Shown here one piece after another: positions 53,494-61,775 of a stretch of DNA of 64,000 nt. A program made the position numbers and the translations under genes. The notes under the pieces were generated by a model. The model ran no database searches. It was not told the DNA's origin and saw only the letters and a list, made by a program, of their open reading frames with translations. The first letter of the stretch is position 1, and each line of letters begins with the position of its first letter. The stretch lies in the NCBI RefSeq assembly GCF_034387475.1, contig NZ_JAXCIL010000001.1, positions 2,294,001 to 2,358,000 on the forward strand, in the 5' to 3' direction. The stretch is from Pseudomonas sp. Teo4 (lineage in GTDB: Bacteria; Pseudomonadota; Gammaproteobacteria; Pseudomonadales; Pseudomonadaceae).

Positions 53494-55164
53494 TCAGAAG
53501 GTGCGGCTGACGGTGAAGGCGATGAAGTCGCGGTCTTTGAGCGACTGTTCGAAGGTGTAGTGGTTGTCGGCGTCGAGGAAGGTGTTCTCCGGGCCGTAGT
53601 AGTGCGTGTAGGTCAGGCCCAGGCTCCAGGTATTTAGGTAGTTGCCCTTCAGGCCGATGTTCAGGTCGCCGCCGTGGTCGCTGCCAAAGCCGGTGCCCAG
53701 TGCCATGGATGCGCCGTTGGTGTAGCTCGCGCCGATCGGCACCGACAGGTCGAGGCCGGGAATGATCTGCCGGTACATCGGCTCGAAGACCAGGCGCAGG
53801 CTGGTGGCGTCGCGGTCGGCGTTGGGGTCGACGGCATCGGCGTTCTTGCTCACGCTCATCACCCGGTTCCAGGCGATTTCGCCCAGAAAGCTCGATTCGG
53901 CGGCGATGAAGTTCGGCTCCAGGCTGGCCAGCCAGGAGAAGTTGGCGTGCAACGTGCGACCGGTGGCGTACACCGGGTCATCGTCGTTGTCGATCGCCTC
54001 GTCCGTGGCAAGCGCGTGCTGGTTGGTCGAGGCCAGCGGCTGGTTCCAGCGCGTGGACAGTTCGCCAGCGATGTTGAAGTTGCCCAGGGTCGTGGAGAAG
54101 CTGGCGCCCAGGGCCTCGATGCCTTCGGGGTAGACCCAGTAGAACTCGCCGGCTTTGCCGCTGACCGGGTCGAGGTTGGCGAAGTCCGGGCGCACGTTGA
54201 GTTGCGGCGACTTGTCATGGAAGCGAATGGCGTACACGCCCCAGTCCACCGTCTCGGTGCGCCAGCGCAGTTGCACGCCGCCCTGCCCCGAGTCCTTGGC
54301 CTCCTTGTCATTGCCACGGAAGAATGCCAACGGCTGTCCGCCGGGGAACACCGGCGTGCCGACGAACATGCGTTCGCCACCGTCGCCAAAGAAGTCGTCG
54401 CTGGAGAAGTAGCTGCCGGCCGCCGGCAGGCGGTTGGCCTCCCACTCGAACTGGTAGTACGCCCCCACGGACACATCCGGCGTCAGCTGCAATTGGCCGG
54501 AAATCTGCTGCACCGGCCGGATCAGCTCCTTGAACTGGGTGTTGGGCACCGACAGGCCCTTGACCACGTCAACCGGCGCCATGCCGCCGGCGATGCCGTT
54601 CATACCGTAGAACAAGCTCTCGCCCCACTGCATGGCGTAGCGGCCCAGGCGGCCGGACACTGGCAGGTCGCCGATCTCGGTCTTGCCGAAGATGAAGGCA
54701 TCGAGCAGCTCACCCTTGCGCCCGTGCAGCTTGCGGGTGTCATCGGTGAATTCGTCGTAGTCGACCGAGTAGCTGTTGGCGCGGCTGGGGTCGTTGTTGT
54801 CGGTGCCCTGGTTGTAGACATCGTCGTACCAGGCCGCGCCACTGACCCGCGCACCGACGTTTCCATAGGTGATGTCCAGTTCGGACAGCAGGTCGAGGCG
54901 GTTGGAGATCAGCCCCTTGTCGAAGTTGCGGTCACCGTCGTCCAGGTTCAGCGCGGTCTGCCCTTCGGTCAGCTTGCTGCTGGCGTCCTGGGTACGCCAG
55001 GCGGCGCTGTACTTCAGGGTATTGTCCCAGCGCACCCGCAGGTCGGGGTTGCCGGTGTCGAGTTCGAAGGCCTGGGCCTGGCTGGTAGCCAGCGCAAGAA
55101 GCGCCAGGCTGATGGGTTTGAGCGCCGGCAACGGCCGTACGATTGCACCTTTGCGAGTCAACAT
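53494..55164 (-). CDS. DUF1302 outer-membrane beta-barrel protein
   Basis: 556 residues. Signal peptide (ISLALLALATSQAQAFE), then the DUF1302 barrel: LDTGNPDLRVRWDNTLKYS, GLISNRLDLLSELDITYG, GRLGRYAMQWGESLFYGMNG and a C-terminal phenylalanine (FIAFTVSRTF). Outer-membrane channel or assembly partner of the DUF1329 protein 14 bp downstream. Probably helps move a bulky aromatic compound across the outer membrane; this is inferred from co-occurrence. Confidence 0.88.
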   Translation of the reverse strand: MLTRKGAIVRPLPALKPISLALLALATSQAQAFELDTGNPDLRVRWDNTLKYSAAWRTQDASSKLTEGQTALNLDDGDRNFDKGLISNRLDLLSELDITYGNVGARVSGAAWYDDVYNQGTDNNDPSRANSYSVDYDEFTDDTRKLHGRKGELLDAFIFGKTEIGDLPVSGRLGRYAMQWGESLFYGMNGIAGGMAPVDVVKGLSVPNTQFKELIRPVQQISGQLQLTPDVSVGAYYQFEWEANRLPAAGSYFSSDDFFGDGGERMFVGTPVFPGGQPLAFFRGNDKEAKDSGQGGVQLRWRTETVDWGVYAIRFHDKSPQLNVRPDFANLDPVSGKAGEFYWVYPEGIEALGASFSTTLGNFNIAGELSTRWNQPLASTNQHALATDEAIDNDDDPVYATGRTLHANFSWLASLEPNFIAAESSFLGEIAWNRVMSVSKNADAVDPNADRDATSLRLVFEPMYRQIIPGLDLSVPIGASYTNGASMALGTGFGSDHGGDLNIGLKGNYLNTWSLGLTYTHYYGPENTFLDADNHYTFEQSLKDRDFIAFTVSRTF

Positions 55165-55209
55165 CGGGGTTTCCTCTTTCTTGTTCTTGTGCGTCGGTGT
55201 TGGCGTGGC

Positions 55210-55243
55210 ACCCGGCGCGCCAGCAAGGCAGGGTGCGCCGGGT
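55210..55243. terminator. Intercistronic hairpin after the monooxygenase gene
   Basis: ACCCGGCGC (55210-55218) and GCGCCGGGT (55235-55243), a perfect 9-bp stem with a 16-base loop and no T-tract. It lies between the FAD monooxygenase stop and the DUF1302 start, so it may attenuate read-through from the enzyme genes into the transport genes. Confidence 0.4.
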
Positions 55244-55251
55244 ACGGGGAA

Positions 55252-56376
55252 TCAGATCGGCCGTGCGGTGACCTCCAGCATCTGCTTGACCAGGCCGATG
55301 CGGTCGAAGGACGGGTCACGCTGGACTTCCTTCTCGCCGGCCAGCAGGGACATGTCGCTGATGAACTTGCAGCGTTCGAAACGCCGCGCCATGAAGCGCT
55401 TCAACTGCACATCCAGGCTGCCACCGGCGGTGAGTTCCTCGGCCAGCACCACGGCATCCTCGATGGCCATGCCGGCGCCCTGCCCCAGGTGTGGCGTGGT
55501 GGCATGGGCGGCATCGCCGATCAGCAATACGCGGCCGCGATACCAGGGTTCATCGACGAACACCGCTTCCAGCGGCTTGTAGACAACTTCGGCACTGTCG
55601 ACGATTCGCGAGCGCAACTCGCCGATCAGCCCGCCGAAACCGGCCAGGCGCTGGCGCAGGCCATCCGCCAGGGTGGCCGGTTCCATCCAGGGGTTGCCTG
55701 GCTCGTGGGAGGTGGTGAACAGGTACATCAGGTCATCGGCCAGCGGCACCAGGCCGGCATTGCCGGACGGCCCCTGGTAGTTGGCCAGGTGGTCGATGCC
55801 CTCGGCACGCGGGAAGTTGTAGCGCCATACCGACTGCCCGGTGAAGCGCGGCTGGTAGCGGTCGCCGAACAACAAACCGCGCACCTTCGAGAACAACCCA
55901 TCGGCACCGACCATCAGCCCATAGCGGCCCTCACTGCCATCAGTGAACAGCACGTCAACCCCGCTGTCGTCCTGTTCGAAGCGCTCCACCGAGGTGCCCA
56001 GGCGCACCTGGGTGCCGAGTTCGATGGCGGTTTCGCTCAGTACCTTGTGCAAGGCTCGGCGAGAGATGCCGACGTTGGCTGGATACCGAGGGCCAGCCAG
56101 GCGCTGGCCGGGAATGCGCGCAAGCTGCTGGCCCTGGGTCGTATAGATGGCGACGTCCTCGAAGGCGTAAGCCGCGTCCAGGTAGGCCTCCAGAAGGCCC
56201 AGTCGGTGCATCTCGCGCACCACGTTGCTCTGCTGGATGATGCCGACGCCATAGACGGTCCATTCGGTTTTTAGCTCGACCAGGTCGACAGCGATACCCT
56301 TGCGGCGCAGGGCAATGGCGGCACAAAGCCCGCCAATTCCGCCACCCACGATCAGCACGTTGTTCACAGTATTCAT
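55252..56376 (-). CDS. FAD-dependent aromatic monooxygenase (FdeE / 3-hydroxybenzoate 6-hydroxylase-like)
   Basis: 374 residues from the ATG at 56376; the open frame upstream reads through unrelated sequence. FAD motif VLIVGGGIGGLCAAIALRRKG (about 7-27), DG motif GLMVGADGLFSKVR (about 155-168), second FAD motif RVLLIGDAAHATTPHLGQGAG (about 283-303). Single-component class A flavoprotein hydroxylase that adds one hydroxyl to a phenolic ring with NAD(P)H and O2. Its place after the VOC dioxygenase and Rieske genes, with its own copy of the regulon element upstream, suggests it makes the diol that the dioxygenase cleaves. Confidence 0.88.
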   Translation of the reverse strand: MNTVNNVLIVGGGIGGLCAAIALRRKGIAVDLVELKTEWTVYGVGIIQQSNVVREMHRLGLLEAYLDAAYAFEDVAIYTTQGQQLARIPGQRLAGPRYPANVGISRRALHKVLSETAIELGTQVRLGTSVERFEQDDSGVDVLFTDGSEGRYGLMVGADGLFSKVRGLLFGDRYQPRFTGQSVWRYNFPRAEGIDHLANYQGPSGNAGLVPLADDLMYLFTTSHEPGNPWMEPATLADGLRQRLAGFGGLIGELRSRIVDSAEVVYKPLEAVFVDEPWYRGRVLLIGDAAHATTPHLGQGAGMAIEDAVVLAEELTAGGSLDVQLKRFMARRFERCKFISDMSLLAGEKEVQRDPSFDRIGLVKQMLEVTARPI

Positions 56377-56470
56377 GGCATGTCTCACGTCTTGTTCTTG
56401 TTGTCCGCCGCGCCATGCGAGGCGGCCGTTTCCTGTGCCTGGGCACAGCTTCCCGGCAGCGCCGGGCTTT

Positions 56471-56517
56471 GACCAATCGAGTCCCGGGATGCGAGCTATC
56501 GCGTGGCGCGATAGCTC
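56471..56517 (-). promoter_or_regulatory. Regulon element copy A (upstream of the FAD monooxygenase)
   Basis: Palindrome GAGCTATCGCG-TGG-CGCGATAGCTC (56493-56517) overlaps the Rieske stop codon. In the direction of the monooxygenase gene it is followed, 20 bases after the palindrome core, by ATTGG (complement of 56473-56477), with CGCATCC in between. Core and spacing match copies B (57922-57966) and C (59062-59106). Confidence 0.7.
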
Positions 56518-56863
56518 AGGTATTGAGTTGTTCCAGCGGCAATAGCAGCCAGCCGTGTGCCTCGCGGTGCTGAAGCGTCTGCAACGTCTCACCCCGGCAT
56601 GGGCCATGGACGCAGGCGCCGTCGTCGGGCCTGAAGCGAGCGCCGTGGGCGTAGCAGATGACCCACTGGCCATCGGCGCTGAGGAATCGATCCTTGCGAT
56701 ACTCCAGCGGCACCAGCAGGTGCGGGCAGCGGTTGCGGTAGACCCGTACTTCGCCTCGGTACCGGAGCGCGAACAGGCTGTCTGCTCCACTGCCCTGCGG
56801 GTCAAAGCCTCGCGCCTGGCCCTCGCCCAGCTCATCGAGCCGGCACAGCACGGCACAGTCCAC
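56516..56863 (-). CDS. Rieske-type [2Fe-2S] ferredoxin
   Basis: 115 residues from a GTG at 56863 (AGGG upstream). Rieske cluster ligands Cys46 and His48 (NRCPHLLVPLEY) and Cys70 and His73 (VICYAHGARFRPDDGACVHG). Length and fold match small Rieske ferredoxins of aromatic-ring oxygenase systems. No Rieske oxygenase alpha subunit is present nearby, so it probably keeps the iron of the VOC dioxygenase reduced or serves the flavoprotein. Three bp after the dioxygenase gene; an FdeD-like role is inferred. Confidence 0.88.
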   Translation of the reverse strand: MDCAVLCRLDELGEGQARGFDPQGSGADSLFALRYRGEVRVYRNRCPHLLVPLEYRKDRFLSADGQWVICYAHGARFRPDDGACVHGPCRGETLQTLQHREAHGWLLLPLEQLNT

Positions 56864-56866
56864 GGC

Positions 56867-57808
56867 TCAGCCCTGCTTGGGCGGTGGGCCACCAGGTGCC
56901 CATTTCTCCCGTGAGCTGAACAGGAACAGCTGCGAGTTGTCGGCCGACATCGGCGCCTGACGCGCCGCCCACTCGTCGTCATGCTTGTCCATGTCGGCGT
57001 CGTATTCGATGTGGCAGCCAAGCGGGCTGTTGAAGTACCAGAACCAGTTGGAGCCCAGCAGATGCCGACCGGGGCCCCAGAAACTGGTCCAGCCGTTCTG
57101 CTGGAAGCGTGTGCCAGCCAGCAGCACCTCCGTGCCGCTGCCCATGTGGAAGGTGAAGTGCTCGCAGCCCTGCATGTGCGGTGGCGTCTGGATCATGAAC
57201 AGGCAATGGTGGTCGTCCATGCCGGCGGTGCGCATGAACGGGCCTACGCCGATGAAACTGTCGGTGGTGACGAAACCCAGGCGGTCACGGTAAAAGGCTT
57301 CGCCCTTGGCCGCGTCGGGCACGAAGTACACCACGTGGGACAAGGTGCGTGGCACCGCCGGCATGTCCAGGGTAATGCCCAGCTGGTTGAGCGGGCGCTG
57401 CGGCGCGCTGCCGGGAGCGTTGGTCAGGTCGGCGGGTGCCTCGAAGGCGCGACGGCAGGAAACCTGGAAGGCGATGGCGAAACCCAGGTCGTCGACGGTG
57501 TGCAGCGCACCGTGCTCGTCACGGCGCACTTCACGGTCTCGCCCCAGTTCATCGGCGATGGCCTCCAGGTCTGCCGTCGAAGCGACGCCGTAGACCGTCT
57601 CGCGCAGTGACGGAGTTGGGCCCAGCGCGGGCGGCAGGCTGCTGTCGTCGCCGTGGCGAATGATGATCGCGGTGCCGTCCAACGCCTCGAAACGGCCTCC
57701 GTCGGCGTCCAGTTGGGCGGCCACAAGGCCGTAGTCACGCAGGCAATTGCTACAGGCCTGGATATCGTCGACGCCAAAGACCAACGCGTCGAGTCCAAGA
57801 ATGTTCAT
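56867..57808 (-). CDS. VOC-type extradiol ring-cleavage dioxygenase (FdeC-like)
   Basis: 313 residues from the ATG at 57808 (GGAG upstream); the open frame to 57859 starts upstream without RBS. Two-domain vicinal-oxygen-chelate fold. In the C-terminal domain, candidate iron ligands are His158 (RTLSHVVYFVPD), His217 or His221 (CEHFTFHMGSG) and Glu268 (CHIEYDADMD), the usual 2-His-1-carboxylate set. It would open a catechol-like ring between or beside hydroxyls made by the neighbouring monooxygenase. First gene of the minus-strand series, with regulon element copy B upstream. Confidence 0.85.
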   Translation of the reverse strand: MNILGLDALVFGVDDIQACSNCLRDYGLVAAQLDADGGRFEALDGTAIIIRHGDDSSLPPALGPTPSLRETVYGVASTADLEAIADELGRDREVRRDEHGALHTVDDLGFAIAFQVSCRRAFEAPADLTNAPGSAPQRPLNQLGITLDMPAVPRTLSHVVYFVPDAAKGEAFYRDRLGFVTTDSFIGVGPFMRTAGMDDHHCLFMIQTPPHMQGCEHFTFHMGSGTEVLLAGTRFQQNGWTSFWGPGRHLLGSNWFWYFNSPLGCHIEYDADMDKHDDEWAARQAPMSADNSQLFLFSSREKWAPGGPPPKQG

Positions 57809-57921
57809 GGCTACCACTCCATTGAAATTGTTATTCGGCGAGGCAGGGTCACCGGACATGGGTCGTGGCGACTCGGCGGCCGCTCGACTGGAGTTCAGGT
57901 TGCTCGGTGGGGAGGCGGCGT

Positions 57922-57966
57922 GACCAATCGCGAGTCAGGATGCGAGGCATCGGCAATCGCGATACC
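57922..57966 (-). promoter_or_regulatory. Regulon element copy B (upstream of the VOC dioxygenase)
   Basis: In the direction of the dioxygenase gene: ATCGCG-ATT-GCCGAT (complement of 57949-57963), 20 bases with CGCATCC, then ATTGG (complement of 57924-57928). One half-site is degenerate. Spacing is identical to copies A and C. The surrounding 277-bp divergent region also contains half-sites closer to the LysR start. Confidence 0.65.
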
Positions 57967-58025
57967 TGTGCGCCAGCCCATGGCGCCTGGCGTTGGCTCG
58001 GCTGGACAGCGGATTGGCCTTGACG

Positions 58026-58054
58026 TATCGGCAATGCAGCGGGAAGGTATCGCG
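58026..58054. promoter_or_regulatory. Half-sites ATCGGCAAT and ATCGCG upstream of the LysR gene
   Basis: ATCGGCAAT (58027-58035) repeats the degenerate half of element B, and GGTATCGCG (58046-58054) repeats the conserved half-site. They lie 32-59 bp before the LysR start and could mediate autoregulation. Confidence 0.4.
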
Positions 58055-58085
58055 AAAATAACTACAAGAACCGTGAGCTATCACC

Positions 58086-59024
58086 ATGCGCTTCCATCAC
58101 CTGGATCTGAACCTGCTGGTGGCACTGGATGTCCTGCTCGAGGAGCAGAACATCACCCGAGCCGCCGAACGCCTGCACATGACCCAATCGGCCACCAGCG
58201 GCGTACTGGGCCGTTTGCGAAACTTTTTCGAGGACGAGTTGCTGGTACAGGTCGGCCGCAAGATGCAGCCAACCCCTTATGCCCTTGAGCTGGCCAACCC
58301 GGTGCGTGAGGTACTGCTGACCATCCGTTCCTCGATCACCGCCAAGCCGGTGTTCGAGCCTGCAAGCAGCAAGCGGCACTTTCGCCTGGTGACCTCGGAC
58401 TACCTGATCAGTGTGCTGTTCGCCCAGGTCATCCAGAAAATCCACCAGCAGGCACCACACATCACCTTCGAGATGATCAGCCCGGGTGACGGCAGCGCCG
58501 AGCTGCTGATGCGTGGCGAGGTCGACATGATGATCGTGCCCGAGCGCTACCTGATCGACGGCCACCCGGCGCAACTGCTGTTCGAAGAAGAACATGTCTG
58601 CGTGGTCTGGCGCGACAACCCCCAGGTCGGCGAACACCTGACCCTGGAACAGTACATGGAGATGGGGCACATTTCGGTGGGCTTTGGCCGCAACCGGCAC
58701 TTGAGCATCGAGGACTGGTTCATGAGCCAGTACGGTTTCAACCGCCGCCTGGAAGTGATCACCAACGACTTCAATACCCTGCCGCAGCTGCTGGTAGGCA
58801 CGCCGCGCGTCGCCACCATGCACCGGCGCCTGGCCGAACTCTACGCGGGCTATCTGCCCCTGCGCATCCTGCCGCCCCCAGTGAAGATCCCAGTGATGCG
58901 CGAATTCATGCTCTGGCATCGCAGCATGGACGGTGACCCCATGCACCGCTGGCTGCGCGAGCGCATCAGTGACTTCATCCGGCACGCCGACCAACAGCCG
59001 AACATCCTGCGCGCCACCGCCTGA
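58086..59024 (+). CDS. LysR-family regulator of the aromatic catabolic regulon (FdeR/NodD-like)
   Basis: 312 residues. N-terminus LDLNLLVALDVLLEEQNITR, the NodD/NagR/FdeR-type opening, HTH about 20-45 (AAERLHMTQSATSGVLGRLR), effector domain from about 92 (KRHFRLVTSDYLISVL). Regulators of this group respond to aromatic compounds, including flavonoids. It is placed between the divergent minus-strand series and the co-oriented hydrolase series, and the element ATCGCG-N3-CGCGAT occurs before all three operon heads. It most likely binds there. Confidence 0.88.
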   Translation: MRFHHLDLNLLVALDVLLEEQNITRAAERLHMTQSATSGVLGRLRNFFEDELLVQVGRKMQPTPYALELANPVREVLLTIRSSITAKPVFEPASSKRHFRLVTSDYLISVLFAQVIQKIHQQAPHITFEMISPGDGSAELLMRGEVDMMIVPERYLIDGHPAQLLFEEEHVCVVWRDNPQVGEHLTLEQYMEMGHISVGFGRNRHLSIEDWFMSQYGFNRRLEVITNDFNTLPQLLVGTPRVATMHRRLAELYAGYLPLRILPPPVKIPVMREFMLWHRSMDGDPMHRWLRERISDFIRHADQQPNILRATA

Positions 59025-59061
59025 GCAACACACATCGCCCCGGCCGCCGCAACGGCGTCGG

Positions 59062-59106
59062 GGCATCGCGTTTCGCGATACCTTGCATCCCCACACTCGA
59101 TTGGCC
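59062..59106 (+). promoter_or_regulatory. Regulon element copy C (upstream of the alpha/beta hydrolase)
   Basis: GGCATCGCG-TTT-CGCGATACC with core ATCGCG (59065-59070) and CGCGAT (59074-59079), followed 20 bases later by ATTGG (59100-59104) with TGCATCC between. Perfect core palindrome, oriented toward the hydrolase gene at 59207. Confidence 0.7.
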
Positions 59107-59206
59107 CCGCCCCGTCCTGCCTGCGTACCTTGCCTTCGAACCGCGCCTTGCGTGCCTGTCGCAACTTGAAGGCGCCGGACTCAACGACCGCAGAAGGACA
59201 ACAACA

Positions 59207-60364
59207 ATGTTCCGTTACTTCCCCACCAATTACGTCTGGAATCTCTCGGTGGACCTGGCCATCGAAATGGGTGCCCGCATGGGTGAGATCGAAGCGATGT
59301 GCGCCCCCCTGCAGGAGGCCGCCAAGCAGCCAGACGCTGCCGGCACCCAGGCATTCCGAGAAACCTGGGCGAAGATGGCCGACAAGCTCTGCGCCCTGGC
59401 CGAAGAAGACCAAGCCGCCGGCAGGCACCTCTCTGCCGGCGAGAAGTACAACCGCGCCGCCACCTACTACCTCACCTGCGAGCGCCTGCAGGCCCATGGC
59501 GCGCCAGGTCGTGCGGCGCTGTACCAGCGCTTTCTGGACACCTTCGCCCGCGGCATCGACCTGTCCGGGGAAAACTGCGAACGGGTGGAAATCCCCTACG
59601 AAGGCAAGTGCCTGTCGGGCCTGCTAGTACGCGCCGAGGGCGTCACTGGCCCTGCACCGCTGCTGGTGCAGGTCAACGGCCTGGACTCGACCAAGGAGAT
59701 GAAGTACCGCGTCGGCCTGCCTGCATGGCTGGCCAAGCGAGGCGTGTCCTCACTGATCATCGACCAGCCCGGCACCGGCGAAGCACTGCGCCTGCACGGC
59801 CTGACCGCACGCTACGACAGCGAGCACTGGGCCAGCCGCGTGGTGGACTGGCTGGAAACCCGCGCTGACGTCAACCCCAAGCGCATCGGCCTTGAAGGCG
59901 TATCCCTGGGCGGCTACTACTGCCCCCGTGCGGTGGCCTTCGAGCCACGCTTCGCCTGCGGCGTGGTGTGGGGCGCCAACCACGACTGGCGCGACGTGCA
60001 GAAGCGGCGCCTGGAGAAAGAAGGCGACTTCCCGGTGCCACACTACTGGGCCCACGTGCGCTGGGTCTGGGGCGCGAACGACATGGACGATTTCATGCGC
60101 ATCGCCGAGAACGTGCACCTCGACGGCGTGCTGGACCGCATCCGCGTGCCGTTCCTGGTCACCCACGGCGAGAAGGACTCGCAGATCCCGCTCAAATGGG
60201 CGCATCGCACCTATGAGCAACTGGTGAACAGCCCCAAGCGCGAGCTGAAGATCTTCACCGACCGCGAAGGCGGTGTGCAGCACTCAAGCTTCGACAACAG
60301 CATCAATGCCGGCCACTACATCGCCGACTGGGTCGCCGAGACACTGGGCGGCCACACCGCCTGA
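59207..60364 (+). CDS. Alpha/beta-fold C-C hydrolase (2,6-dihydroxypseudooxynicotine hydrolase-like)
   Basis: 385 residues. An extra N-terminal helical domain (about 1-120) precedes an alpha/beta-hydrolase core with nucleophile elbow LEGVSLGGYYC (Ser233), acid in HGEKDSQIPLKW (Asp324) and histidine in GGVQHSSFDN (His359). This domain layout matches the DHPON hydrolase of nicotine degradation, which cleaves an aryl-acyl C-C bond. Here it may cleave the acyl side chain from a ring-fission product. First of three plus-strand genes; regulon element C lies upstream. Confidence 0.82.
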   Translation: MFRYFPTNYVWNLSVDLAIEMGARMGEIEAMCAPLQEAAKQPDAAGTQAFRETWAKMADKLCALAEEDQAAGRHLSAGEKYNRAATYYLTCERLQAHGAPGRAALYQRFLDTFARGIDLSGENCERVEIPYEGKCLSGLLVRAEGVTGPAPLLVQVNGLDSTKEMKYRVGLPAWLAKRGVSSLIIDQPGTGEALRLHGLTARYDSEHWASRVVDWLETRADVNPKRIGLEGVSLGGYYCPRAVAFEPRFACGVVWGANHDWRDVQKRRLEKEGDFPVPHYWAHVRWVWGANDMDDFMRIAENVHLDGVLDRIRVPFLVTHGEKDSQIPLKWAHRTYEQLVNSPKRELKIFTDREGGVQHSSFDNSINAGHYIADWVAETLGGHTA

Positions 60365-60429
60365 TACCCTTCGCGCCGGCGCTGCCGGCCTTGCCCTGAG
60401 GCAAACAACAAGACGAGGAGAGTCCATCC

Positions 60430-61773
60430 ATGGGCGCCCTGCACCTGCACTGTTCCACCCTGTTCGATGGCACCGGCCTGCAAGCCCGCCAGCAGCAGAC
60501 GCTGATTATTGAAGGCGGCGTTATCCGCCATGTCGGACCCACCTCCGAGGCCCCCCGCCCACGGCCCGGCGACCGCGAGGCCCACGGCAACTTCGTCATG
60601 CCTGGGCTGGTGGATGTCCACACCCATCTGGCATTCGGCAATGCCCAGAGCGAAGAGGACATCGACATCTGGACCAGCGACGAATTCCGCGCCCTGCGCG
60701 GGCTGTTCTTCGCCCAGCACGTGTTGGCCGCCGGTGTGACCTCGATGGTCTGCCCAGGCGACAGCGGCCAGCTCAGCATCGCCGTACGCAACACAGTCAA
60801 CGCCGGGTTGTTCGAAGGCCCACGCATTGCCGCCAGCAGCCGTGTGATCACCAACCGGCAGAGCCTCAACGATTGGTTCCCCAGCCGCGTCGGCGCCCCG
60901 GAATACTTCACCGCCGCGTTGGTCACCAGCCGTACCGAAGCCATAGCGCAGATCCGCAAGCAGGCCAAGGACGGCGTGGACCTGATCAAGATCGCCATGG
61001 ACGGCACCCATCGTCGCCCCAACGGCGAAATCATCGCCGCCTTCACCGCCGACGAAACCCGCGAAATGGTCGATGAAGCCCATCGCCTCGGCTGCCGCGT
61101 CGCCACCCACGCTTACGGACGCGAGGCGGTGATGTACGCCGCCAAGGCCGGTGTCGACCTGGTGTTCCACGCCTTTTACATGGACGACGCCTGCATCGAG
61201 GCGCTGCTTGAGGCCGGTAGCGTGCTGGCCCCGACCATGACCTTTCCACAGAACACCGTGGACTTCTGTCAGCCTCACGACCCTGCGATCAGCACCGGCT
61301 ATGCCGGCTACTGCGCACGGACCCTGGAGCTCGGCACGCCAATACTCAAGCGTGCCAAGGCCGCAGGTGTGCCCTTCGCCTGCGGCAGCGACAGCGGTTT
61401 TGCCGTCACGCCTTACGGTGAATGGCACGCCCGCGAGCTGGAACTGCTGGTGCGACGCCTGGACTTCACCCCGGCCGAGGCGCTGTATGCCGCGACCAAC
61501 GTCGGCGCACGGCTGATGCCGCGGGGCGAAACCCTCGGCACGCTGGAACCGGGCAAGCAGGCTGATCTGCTGGTACTCGATGGCTCGCCACTGGACGACA
61601 TCCGCATCCTCCAGGACCGCAACCGTCTGCAGGCCGTGTACAAGGCCGGCGAACCGGTACGCCTGCAACGCACTGCCTACAACCCCAAGCAGGTGTCGGA
61701 CTTCAACTCGCTGAAATGGACCGACCTGTATACCCGCGACCGCGTGGCCGAACTTGGCAAATGGAGCCTGTGA
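60430..61773 (+). CDS. Metal-dependent amidohydrolase
   Basis: 447 residues, imidazolonepropionase/prolidase-like amidohydrolase. GLVDVHTHLAFGNAQSEEDI (metal His pair, about 60-75), KIAMDGTHRRPNGE, CRVATHAYGREAVMYA, FACGSDSGFAVTPYGEWHA (metal Asp) and TLGTLEPGKQADLLVLDG at the C-terminus. GAGGAG precedes the ATG. No signal peptide. It would open a lactone, lactam or amide formed in the pathway; the substrate is unknown. Confidence 0.86.
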   Translation: MGALHLHCSTLFDGTGLQARQQQTLIIEGGVIRHVGPTSEAPRPRPGDREAHGNFVMPGLVDVHTHLAFGNAQSEEDIDIWTSDEFRALRGLFFAQHVLAAGVTSMVCPGDSGQLSIAVRNTVNAGLFEGPRIAASSRVITNRQSLNDWFPSRVGAPEYFTAALVTSRTEAIAQIRKQAKDGVDLIKIAMDGTHRRPNGEIIAAFTADETREMVDEAHRLGCRVATHAYGREAVMYAAKAGVDLVFHAFYMDDACIEALLEAGSVLAPTMTFPQNTVDFCQPHDPAISTGYAGYCARTLELGTPILKRAKAAGVPFACGSDSGFAVTPYGEWHARELELLVRRLDFTPAEALYAATNVGARLMPRGETLGTLEPGKQADLLVLDGSPLDDIRILQDRNRLQAVYKAGEPVRLQRTAYNPKQVSDFNSLKWTDLYTRDRVAELGKWSL

Positions 61774-61775
61774 AC

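Noticed and set aside
53674-56274. 866-codon open frame on the plus strand
   Set aside because: It lies antisense to the DUF1302 and FAD monooxygenase genes, which have clear motifs. Long antisense frames are common in GC-rich DNA, and this one has no recognisable domain or RBS.
56377-57021. N-terminal extension of the FAD monooxygenase
   Set aside because: The extra residues are read out of frame through the Rieske gene; the FAD motif begins a few residues after the ATG at 56376.
59100-59120. Possible sigma-54 promoter (TTGGCC...TGC) before the alpha/beta hydrolase
   Set aside because: The GG-to-GC distance is 14 rather than 10 bases, and the regulator is a LysR protein, which works with sigma-70.
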